A stretch of DNA of 64,000 nucleotides from Stygiobacter sp. RIFOXYC2_FULL_38_25. GTDB taxonomy: Bacteria; Bacteroidota; Ignavibacteria; Ignavibacteriales; Melioribacteraceae. Positions 31,883 to 40,097 of the stretch are shown here, piece after piece. The stretch lies in assembly GCA_001803165.1 (NCBI GenBank), contig MHAZ01000017.1:186001-250000 (forward strand). Direction: 5' to 3'. Each line of letters starts with the position of its first letter. Position 1 is the first letter of the stretch. A program made the translations under genes and the position numbers. The notes under the pieces are model-generated. The model saw only the letters and a program-made list of their open reading frames with translations, made no database searches and had not been told where the DNA came from.

Positions 31883-33918
31883 TGAAAGCAGCACAAAATA
31901 TATCTTGGCTGTTATGCCTTTTCATTACTGTAATTAGTGCGCAAACTTACCGACCTTTGTTAAAAACGGCTAAGGTAGATACTTTCGAGCTAAAACTTTC
32001 GGCACTACGGAGCGCAGTGAGAGAAAAAGGTGACGCAGCTTCTTACTTTGAATTGGCTAAGTTTTACTGGATTCAAAATTCTTACTCGATGAGGAATCAA
32101 GCGTTCGAATGTGCATATGATGCAGTTGCCAAAGATGAAAAAAATATTGAATACAGATACTTCTATGCTGATTTGTGCCGAAGCTTTTCAAAGTTTGAAG
32201 CGAGAGATCAATGGAAAGAAATATTAGAAATAGACAGTACGCAAATTCCCGCACTATTATATCTTGCTGAATACAGTGCCCGAGAGTTTTTCGAGTGGGA
32301 TAAATCTTATAGGAACTTGGGGGCAACTTTAGCTCCGCTGCAAGAATGGGCAGATGAAGATTTTTATGAAGCTGTAAAATATTACGAAAAAGCATTGAAG
32401 ATTGACTCTTCGAATTATGACTTATGCTTGAAGGTGGCATTGTTTTATGAGAAAAATAATAAGCCACGGTTAAGCATTAAACACTTAGAAAGGTTAGTTA
32501 GGCTGAATAAAGCTGATAAAGACGTTTTCCTTGCTTTAGGGCTTGTTTACTACCACACCGTTAATTTTCAGAAAAGCTATGAAAGTTATTCGAAAGCACT
32601 TTCCGATATGTCAAAGTATGAATATGATGATTACACTTATCATTCAGTGGAGATGATTTTAACCAAAGAGATTGAAAAGCGCGGACTAAAAACCGAATCT
32701 GAAATAAAAGAATACATCTCCTACTATTGGAATGAAAAAGATCCGCTGAGAATGACAAAATATAACGAGCGGTTGCTTGAACATTATAGTAGAGTTGCAT
32801 ATGCAAACTTGAATTTTGCCGAGCCGATAAGAAATTTGGTAGGTTGGAAGACAGATAGAGGTGTAATAGTTGTTAGGTATGGAGAGCCTTTGTATCGAAT
32901 GAGAATTAGACCACAAATGGGAGGCAATAACTCTGTTTCATCATCTGGAAGATTAATTAGTGCTATTCCAGCTAAACAAGAACTATGGCAGTTACCCGGC
33001 TTTTCTGTTGCATTTGAAGATTGGTCATATAACGGTTCTTATAGATTAAGTTGGAATAACTATGAATATATCAACGCAAAAAATAGTAAAGAACCAACTT
33101 TATATTTCCCGAAGTTTAATGGACCAGCTTTTGAACTTAAACATAAAGTCTATCAGTTTGCATCAAAGAATAAGACCAAAGTTGATGTTTATTTAACCTA
33201 TGATGTTGATTTAACAGATTCAGTTTCATTACCAAAGTCTTTTGCAGAAGGCTATGATGTAAGTTTTTCTCTTTACGATGATTCTTTTAATGAAAAAATT
33301 AAATACAACAATACAGTTACAGATACTTCGCAAGTAGATAATCATTTGATCAACACTTGCGTAATTAAGACTAAACCAACTGCCGGAAACGCGACTTTCG
33401 AAATTTTAAGAAAGCAAGACCGGGGAGTTGCATCGTATCATGGAAGATTTAAAAACAAAAACTTTCAAACAGCAGAATTGATGTTAAGCGATTTAGTGCT
33501 TTCAAAAGAAATTAAGATTGATGAACAAGTTCCCGGCGGTTTCTGGAGGAATGAATATTCAATTTTGCCAAATGTATCAAATACCTTTAGCTCAAAATCT
33601 CCGCTATACCTTTATTATGAAATCTATAATCTTGGAATAACATCGAGCAATGAAAGTAATTTTGAACAAACGGTTACAATAAAACCAAAGGAAGAAGAAG
33701 GATTTTTCGATTCTGTTTTACGTACGTTTGGGCTTAAGCAGAGTGAGAAAAAACTTTCGCTCACTTCCCAATACAAGTTACCAAAGGCTGATCAACAAAT
33801 GTACTTGCAGTTAGATATGAATAATTACCCGCCCGACACTTATATTCTTACTGTTTCGATAAAAGATAAAAACACAAACAAAACTGTCAGCTTGAACTCA
33901 GAATTAACATGGCAATAA
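31882..33918 (+). CDS. secreted TPR and GWxTD-domain protein 2
   Basis: This 678-residue protein is a diverged tandem paralogue of the preceding gene. It has a signal peptide ending near VISAQT, a TPR-like N-terminal half with YYEKALKIDSSNYDLCLKVA, GWKTD at 321-325 followed by GVIVVRYGEPLYRMR, and the same C-terminal YLYYEIYNLG element. The conserved blocks KTDRG, AYANLNF, VYQFAS and DRGVASYHG are shared, while the remainder differs. The two probably form a heteromeric or functionally paired system with the TonB-like protein that starts 8 nt after this stop. No enzymatic motif is visible. Confidence 0.87.
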   Translation: MKAAQNISWLLCLFITVISAQTYRPLLKTAKVDTFELKLSALRSAVREKGDAASYFELAKFYWIQNSYSMRNQAFECAYDAVAKDEKNIEYRYFYADLCRSFSKFEARDQWKEILEIDSTQIPALLYLAEYSAREFFEWDKSYRNLGATLAPLQEWADEDFYEAVKYYEKALKIDSSNYDLCLKVALFYEKNNKPRLSIKHLERLVRLNKADKDVFLALGLVYYHTVNFQKSYESYSKALSDMSKYEYDDYTYHSVEMILTKEIEKRGLKTESEIKEYISYYWNEKDPLRMTKYNERLLEHYSRVAYANLNFAEPIRNLVGWKTDRGVIVVRYGEPLYRMRIRPQMGGNNSVSSSGRLISAIPAKQELWQLPGFSVAFEDWSYNGSYRLSWNNYEYINAKNSKEPTLYFPKFNGPAFELKHKVYQFASKNKTKVDVYLTYDVDLTDSVSLPKSFAEGYDVSFSLYDDSFNEKIKYNNTVTDTSQVDNHLINTCVIKTKPTAGNATFEILRKQDRGVASYHGRFKNKNFQTAELMLSDLVLSKEIKIDEQVPGGFWRNEYSILPNVSNTFSSKSPLYLYYEIYNLGITSSNESNFEQTVTIKPKEEEGFFDSVLRTFGLKQSEKKLSLTSQYKLPKADQQMYLQLDMNNYPPDTYILTVSIKDKNTNKTVSLNSELTWQ

Positions 33919-33926
33919 TAGAATAA

Positions 33927-34646
33927 ATGGTTTACTGGCGAAAAACATACGAACGAAATTATGCTAAGGGAATAGCCGGAAGCATTCTTATTCACTTATC
34001 TCTAATCATATTCCTCATCATTCCCAAGTGTGAAGAACCGGAGTTGCAAGAAAGAATTTATATGCACACCCACGATGTTATTGTTTTTCAACGCGCGCTG
34101 GATGCAAAAGATATAATAGGTGACGGATTAGGAATTGGCGGTTCTTCCGGCTTGGGTGAAAATCCAAATGCACAAGCAACAAACAACTCACAAGCATTAT
34201 TTGCTAATCCGGTAGCTTCATCTACACCGGATGAAATGGATTTTGGGATGGTAACCAATCTTAATAAACCGGATTCGACAAATAGAGGAGGATTTGGAAA
34301 CAGCGAGGGGAGCGGTTACGGAAGTGGAAGCGGCGGCGGCAAAGGTGATGGTATTGGCAGCGGAATTGGAACCGGAAAAGTTTATCAATCGTTGCCATTT
34401 GCACCAAGACAAATTTTGGAAGTGTTGCCGGATAACACAAAAGAGACTAAAGGTTACATCATTCTTGCGTTACGAATTGGAACGGACGGCAAAGTGCAAG
34501 AACACAAAGTTCTAATGAACTCTATGAATGATTCAGCATTATTAAAAAAAGTCTTGGAAGCGGCGAATAAATCCCGCTGGCAGCCGGTTAAAATGGAAGG
34601 GGAAAAAGTAGAATACTGGATTGAGAAAACTTACAGATTTGAATGA
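33927..34646 (+). CDS. TonB-like energy transducer with Gly/Ser-rich linker
   Basis: This 239-residue protein has a single N-terminal transmembrane helix (about 15-33), a periplasmic region and a C-terminal TonB domain (about 160-239). That domain has the usual GKVQEHKVLMNSMND and WQPVKMEGEKVEYWIEKTYRF pattern. TonB proteins pass proton-motive energy from ExbB/ExbD to outer-membrane receptors. Here the linker is not proline-rich but a Gly/Ser stretch around residues 118-153. The neighbours are GWxTD proteins, not ExbB/D or a receptor. It may serve an envelope machine other than nutrient uptake. Confidence 0.8.
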   Translation: MVYWRKTYERNYAKGIAGSILIHLSLIIFLIIPKCEEPELQERIYMHTHDVIVFQRALDAKDIIGDGLGIGGSSGLGENPNAQATNNSQALFANPVASSTPDEMDFGMVTNLNKPDSTNRGGFGNSEGSGYGSGSGGGKGDGIGSGIGTGKVYQSLPFAPRQILEVLPDNTKETKGYIILALRIGTDGKVQEHKVLMNSMNDSALLKKVLEAANKSRWQPVKMEGEKVEYWIEKTYRFE

Positions 34647-34651
34647 GGAGA

Positions 34652-34790
34652 AAAATCCCGTTAGGGATAAAATCTTTATAATAATGAATACACCTATCGG
34701 TTATAATCCCCTTGGGGGATGTGATATTACGGGCTGAAACTTTATTGAACTAAAGAATGGTTTTATTTATTACATCCCTAAAGGGATTTT
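34652..34790. mobile_element. MITE-like element with 17-bp terminal inverted repeats
   Basis: AAAATCCCGTTAGGGAT at 34652-34668 and ATCCCTAAAGGGATTTT at 34774-34790 are inverted repeats matching at 16 of 17 positions. Between them is a third palindrome, ATCCCCTTGGGGGAT (34706-34720), and AT-rich sequence without an open frame. Total length is 139 bp, typical of a non-autonomous element. It occupies the start of a 344-nt gap; nothing recognisable is seen in 34791-34990. Confidence 0.6.
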
Positions 34791-34990
34791 GAACGATTAT
34801 GAGATGGTATTGATCTAAAAATATATAGTGTCTACGGCACAAAATGTTTTATGGTTTTTAAGTTTCCGTAAAACCCAAGGACAAAAAAATGTGTTGCATT
34901 TAATTTGTACGATTCTGATGTTACTAATACAAACTAGAAAGGGGTTGAATGCCAATTCTTTACCATTCCTCAAAATAACTTGGTGGTAAA

Positions 34991-36265
34991 ATGAAATACG
35001 CAACAATCATTTGTTTATTTATTTCTTCCGTTACCTTTTCTCAATCGCTAAAAGTAGTGCTAGACAAAGCCACAGTGCTAGAAGATGAGTTTGTTCATCT
35101 TGTGACCTATTCAAATGAAGCAAAAGAAAAAATTATTCTTCCTAAGAAAAAAAATGGGGAAATGAACTTGCCAGAAAAATATCTTAATATTTTTTACAGT
35201 TGGGACACTAAGCAAGATGAAAAGATTTCTGTTTTAGCTTATCAACTTAAAGATGAAGATTTGTTATATATAGATAAGAACAACGACAACGATTTATCTA
35301 ACGATGGTGCCCCATTATTATTTCCGCTGACCAAAGATTCCATCACCTTTAAAGTAGAATCATTGTCAGACAGCAAACAAAAAGTTAAGCTTGCTTTGTT
35401 TAGAACTCCAAACGCGGTTGATTCAATAAAAAAGTATTATTTAGATGAAACGGGTAACATTAATCCAAAGTTTTTGTCATTTGCAAAAATATATAGCGAT
35501 GAAGCAGAATTTGATGGCAGTAAAAGATCATTCTATTTTGATTATAGAATTTCTTTACGAAAAGGAAAATTGAGACTGCAAGACTCGGTTTATACAGTGG
35601 GCTTGTTTGATTATTCCAATAACGGTGCTTATAACGATGAGACTGATTTACTGATAATTGACTTAACAAAAGCCGGCAAACTTAATCTTGACATAGCTTC
35701 TAATGTCTTTTCAGTTCATGATGTAATTCACTTAAACGGAAAAAACTATAAACTCTCCTCAGTAGATAAATATGGTGATTACTTTGTTATTGAAGAAACA
35801 AAAGAAGCGCCTACTTTCAAATATTTAGAAAGAATCCAAAAAGAGATTGCGCAGAGTGCTAAAAAAGGCAATCTAACTGAAGAGTTTTGGAATTATCAAG
35901 TAGTTACACTCGAAGGAAAAATTTCTTCGCTAAAAGATTACAAGGGAAAATACTTGTTCATAAACTTTTGGGGCGAGTGGTGTTTGCCTTGCTTAAATGA
36001 AATTACCGAACTGAAAGAAGCCTATAAAAAGTATGGTGTCCAGATTGGCTTTATCAGTCTTATGAAAGTTCGAGACCTTCGAAAGGCGAAAAAGATAATT
36101 TCTGATAAAGAAGTTGTCTGGCAAAATTTCTTTATCTCTGATGAAATCGAAAAGCAATTCAGAGTGAAGGGTTATCCATCCAATGTATTGATCAATCCGG
36201 ATGGAAATACTTTTATCATGGTTGGTCCAATTAACCGTACTTTCTTTGATATGAATATTAAATAG
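34991..36265 (+). CDS. secreted TlpA-like thioredoxin-fold protein
   Basis: This 424-residue protein has a signal peptide (MKYATIICLFISSVTFSQS). About 290 residues of unassigned beta-rich sequence follow, then a C-terminal thioredoxin fold with FINFWGEWCLPCLNEITEL. The active-site cysteines are Cys331 and Cys334 in WCLPC, typical of TlpA/ResA-like periplasmic reductases. The cis-Pro region is VKGYPSNVLINPDG. It probably reduces or isomerises thiols of exported proteins. It follows the TonB-like gene after a 344-nt gap with a mobile element, so it is likely a separate unit. Confidence 0.85.
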   Translation: MKYATIICLFISSVTFSQSLKVVLDKATVLEDEFVHLVTYSNEAKEKIILPKKKNGEMNLPEKYLNIFYSWDTKQDEKISVLAYQLKDEDLLYIDKNNDNDLSNDGAPLLFPLTKDSITFKVESLSDSKQKVKLALFRTPNAVDSIKKYYLDETGNINPKFLSFAKIYSDEAEFDGSKRSFYFDYRISLRKGKLRLQDSVYTVGLFDYSNNGAYNDETDLLIIDLTKAGKLNLDIASNVFSVHDVIHLNGKNYKLSSVDKYGDYFVIEETKEAPTFKYLERIQKEIAQSAKKGNLTEEFWNYQVVTLEGKISSLKDYKGKYLFINFWGEWCLPCLNEITELKEAYKKYGVQIGFISLMKVRDLRKAKKIISDKEVVWQNFFISDEIEKQFRVKGYPSNVLINPDGNTFIMVGPINRTFFDMNIK

Positions 36266-36271
36266 ATTTTC

Positions 36272-36371
36272 GTCATTCTGAGCGAAAAGAAAAATCTGAA
36301 ACCCAAAATAGATTCTTCGGTCGCCCTTGTCTTCGACTTCGCTCAGACTGACGGGACTCCCTCAGAATGAC
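36272..36371. repeat. 100-nt element with perfect 11-bp GTCATTCTGAG ends
   Basis: GTCATTCTGAG at 36272-36282 and CTCAGAATGAC at 36361-36371 are exact inverted ends. Inside is an additional copy of the motif, CTTCGCTCAGACTGAC, in the opposite orientation. The same ends occur at 19605 and 24417. It sits in the 361-nt gap before secA; the rest of that gap (36372-36626) has no convincing gene or RNA. Confidence 0.65.
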
Positions 36372-36626
36372 ACCTACTTTCATGCAGAAAAATCTCTCCA
36401 TTCTTTGGGGCTTAATTTCGCTCTGAATTTGCAAACATTTCACAGCCGAGGCGTTTCATCCAAGTGTAGTTTCATTGTATTTCAGACACGCTTTATTTAA
36501 CTTTAGCCCGCAAAATGAAAGAACCCGGCTCGCTTTTCGGATTTTCAGAGATAAAAAATCTTGTAAACGAAGGAACAATTTGCTCTCGCTTTCAATTTAA
36601 GCAAAGCAAAAATATAGGAGAAATTG

Positions 36627-39600
36627 ATGTTCGATTCACTGCTGAAGAAGTTGTTCGGTGACAAAAATGTTAAAGCAACTAAAGATTTATGGCCAATTGT
36701 AGATCAAATAAATCAAGAGACTGAGAAATTACAATCGCTTTCCGATGATGAACTCCGCGCGAAAACTGCCGAGTTTAAACAGAGAATAGCCGAAGCAATA
36801 CATGATATTAAAACTCCGCTCGATGAATTAAAGACAAAACTTGCCAGCGTTCAATCCGCAGAAGAAAAACACGCACTTCATGATGAAATTGAAGGCTACG
36901 AAGACCAGCTTACTGATAGATATGAAGAAGTTTTAACCGAAATTCTCCCCGAAGCATTTGCAGTTGTTAAAGATACATGCCGCCGTCTCGTTGGCAAATC
37001 ATGGGAAGTTGCCGGCACTAAAACTATCTGGGAAATGGTTCCTTATGATGTTCAGCTAATTGGCGGAATGGTTCTTCACTCCGGCAAGATTGCTGAAATG
37101 GCTACCGGTGAAGGAAAGACACTTGTCGCTACACTTCCGGTTTATCTTAATGCATTAACCGGTCGCGGAGTGCATCTTGTTACTGTGAACGATTACCTTG
37201 CCAAACGTGATAGCGAGTGGATGGGCGAAGTTTATAAATTCCACGGATTAACTATTGGCTGTATCATCAACACAATGGACCCCGAAGAAAGAATTAAGCA
37301 GTACAATTGCGATATTACATACGGAACAAACAACGAATTTGGTTTTGATTACTTGCGCGATAATATGGCAAGCGCAAAAGAATATTGTGTTCAGCGCGGA
37401 CACAATTTTGCAATAGTAGATGAAGTTGACTCTGTGTTGATAGACGAAGCAAGAACTCCGCTCATCATTTCCGGTCCGGTTGATAAAGCTGAACACAAAT
37501 TTGACGAAATGAAACCTCGCGTTGAAAGATTGTTCAGAAAGCAAGCTAACCTGGTTGCAAGTATTGTTAAGGAAGCTGAAACGCTTTTGCAATCTTCTGA
37601 TCCCAAAGACCGCGAGAAAGCCGGTGTTTGTTTGCTGAGAGCACATCGTGGTTTTCCGAAAAACAAATCTTTGATGAAACTTCTATCCGAAGCAGAATAC
37701 AAAAAATTGCTTCAAACTACCGAACTGGATTTTCTACGTGAGAATTCCAAACGTATGCCCGAAATTGATGAAGAACTTTACTACGCAATCGAAGAGCGTC
37801 AGAATCAAATTGATTTAACGGAAAAAGGCAGAGAAGAACTTGCTGTTGGCTCCAAAGAAGGTAAACAGTTTTTCGTTATTCCCGATCTTGGCTTAGAGAT
37901 AAGTAAGATTGAAAATGATGCGGCAATGGCAGTTGAGGAAAGAATCAAAAAGAAAGATGAGCTTTATCATCTTTACTCGGAACGTTCGGATGTAATTCAC
38001 ACAATTAATCAGCTTCTTAAAGCATACACACTTTTTGAAAAAGATGATGAATATGTAATTACCGAAGAAGGCAAGATTGCAATCGTTGATGAATTTACAG
38101 GACGCGTTCTTCCGGGCAGAAGATATTCGGATGGCTTGCATCAAGCAATTGAAGCTAAAGAAAATGTTCATGTAGAAAGAGATACACAGACTCTCGCAAC
38201 TATTACTCTGCAAAACTATTTCCGTTTGTACAGAAAACTTGCGGGCATGACCGGAACTGCGGAGACAGAAGAAGGTGAGTTTTTCGAAATTTATAAATTG
38301 GAAGTTGTCGTAATTCCAACCAACAGACCAATTACACGCAGCGATGAAGATGATGCTATCTATAAAACGAAGCGCGAAAAGTATAATGCAATCATTGAAA
38401 AGATTAAAGAACTGAAAGAACAACGAAGACCGGTTCTTGTTGGTACAACCAGTGTAGATGTTTCAGAAACAATAAGCAGAATGTTGAAACGTCAGGGCGT
38501 TCAGCATAATGTTCTTAACGCTAAACAGCATCAGCGAGAAGCGGAAGTTGTTGCATTTGCCGGACAGCCGGGCGCGGTAACAATTGCTACTAACATGGCT
38601 GGTCGTGGTACGGATATTAAACTTGGCGCGGGTGTTAAAGATTCGGGCGGTCTATATATTCTTGGAACTGAACGTCACGAAGCGAGACGTATTGACCGTC
38701 AGTTGCGCGGTCGTTCCGGCCGTCAAGGCGATCCCGGTACAACAAAGTTTTACATTTCTCTTGAAGATGATTTGATGCGTTTGTTCGGCAGTGATAGAAT
38801 TACAAACGTTATGAGCAAAGTTGGAATGGAAGAGGGTGAAGCGATTGAACATTCGCTTATTACAAAATCCGTAGAACGCGCTCAGAAAAAAGTTGAAGAG
38901 AACAACTTTGCAATTCGTAAACGTTTGCTTGAATATGATAACGTAATGAATCAGCAACGAGAAGTTATTTATTCAAGAAGAAAACAAGCGCTTGAAGGTG
39001 AACGCCTAAAAGCTGAAGTTCTTGAATACCTCGATGAATATATTGAAGGCGTTGTAGAGAAGCATTATGAGAATGCCGAAATGGATCAGCTTCGCGAAAC
39101 TATTCTTCAGCATCTCCTGGTAGATCTCAAATTTGAGCCGGCAGTTTGGGAAAGTTTAGGGCAAAATGGTGTTAAAGAAAAATTAGTTGAAGTGGCAACA
39201 GATTTCTATTCTCGCAAAGAAGAAATGTTAGGCAGCGAATTAATGTCCCGCTTAGAACAATATGCAGTGCTTAGTGTAATTGATAATAAGTGGCGCGAAC
39301 ATCTCCGCGAAATGGATGACTTAAAAGAGGGAATCGGGCTTCGCGCGTATGGGCAAAAAGATCCATTGCTTGAATACAAGGGAGAAGCGTATAATTTGTT
39401 TGTTAATTTACTCGGTGATTTAAGAAATGAAGTTGTTTCTTTCTGTTTCAAGTTTTGGCCTCAAGCTCCGGCAGAAGTTCAGAACAGAAGAACTACGCCG
39501 GCAGCAAGGATGAAAACGATTAAAGATTCTGCTGATAACTTAGGTCTAAGAAACCAGCCGGCTGAAGGTTCTCAAGCCGGAAAAGCAAAGCCAATCCGCG

Positions 39601-39683
39601 TTGAAGAAAAAACCGGAAGAAATGAACCTTGCCCTTGCGGAAGCGGAAAGAAATTCAAAAATTGCCATGGTCTTACTGCATAA
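36627..39683 (+). CDS. secA: protein translocase ATPase SecA
   Basis: This 1018-residue motor drives export through SecYEG. Walker A GEGKT is at 161-165, DEVDSVLIDEARTPL lies near 265-280, and the second nucleotide-binding fold has TNMAGRGTDIKLG and RQLRGRSGRQGDPG. The chain ends with the zinc-binding SEC-C motif (Cys1002, Cys1004, Cys1013, His1014). An insert near 300-420 makes it longer than the 900-residue E. coli protein, as in Bacteroidota. The ATG at 36627 is preferred to the TTG before it because TAGGAG is 6 nt upstream. The PII gene follows by 10 nt. Confidence 0.97.
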   Translation: MFDSLLKKLFGDKNVKATKDLWPIVDQINQETEKLQSLSDDELRAKTAEFKQRIAEAIHDIKTPLDELKTKLASVQSAEEKHALHDEIEGYEDQLTDRYEEVLTEILPEAFAVVKDTCRRLVGKSWEVAGTKTIWEMVPYDVQLIGGMVLHSGKIAEMATGEGKTLVATLPVYLNALTGRGVHLVTVNDYLAKRDSEWMGEVYKFHGLTIGCIINTMDPEERIKQYNCDITYGTNNEFGFDYLRDNMASAKEYCVQRGHNFAIVDEVDSVLIDEARTPLIISGPVDKAEHKFDEMKPRVERLFRKQANLVASIVKEAETLLQSSDPKDREKAGVCLLRAHRGFPKNKSLMKLLSEAEYKKLLQTTELDFLRENSKRMPEIDEELYYAIEERQNQIDLTEKGREELAVGSKEGKQFFVIPDLGLEISKIENDAAMAVEERIKKKDELYHLYSERSDVIHTINQLLKAYTLFEKDDEYVITEEGKIAIVDEFTGRVLPGRRYSDGLHQAIEAKENVHVERDTQTLATITLQNYFRLYRKLAGMTGTAETEEGEFFEIYKLEVVVIPTNRPITRSDEDDAIYKTKREKYNAIIEKIKELKEQRRPVLVGTTSVDVSETISRMLKRQGVQHNVLNAKQHQREAEVVAFAGQPGAVTIATNMAGRGTDIKLGAGVKDSGGLYILGTERHEARRIDRQLRGRSGRQGDPGTTKFYISLEDDLMRLFGSDRITNVMSKVGMEEGEAIEHSLITKSVERAQKKVEENNFAIRKRLLEYDNVMNQQREVIYSRRKQALEGERLKAEVLEYLDEYIEGVVEKHYENAEMDQLRETILQHLLVDLKFEPAVWESLGQNGVKEKLVEVATDFYSRKEEMLGSELMSRLEQYAVLSVIDNKWREHLREMDDLKEGIGLRAYGQKDPLLEYKGEAYNLFVNLLGDLRNEVVSFCFKFWPQAPAEVQNRRTTPAARMKTIKDSADNLGLRNQPAEGSQAGKAKPIRVEEKTGRNEPCPCGSGKKFKNCHGLTA

Positions 39684-39693
39684 TGAGGATTAA

Positions 39694-40032
<339 letters not shown>

Positions 40033-40097
40033 TTTTATCACAAAACAAAGGTGAGCGCATAAGCTTTTCTACGATTCACTAATAAACAGAGTTGAAA

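Noticed and set aside
37893-38423. A 176-residue minus-strand frame inside secA
   Set aside because: It is antisense to conserved SecA sequence, rich in Phe and Cys, and lacks family features.
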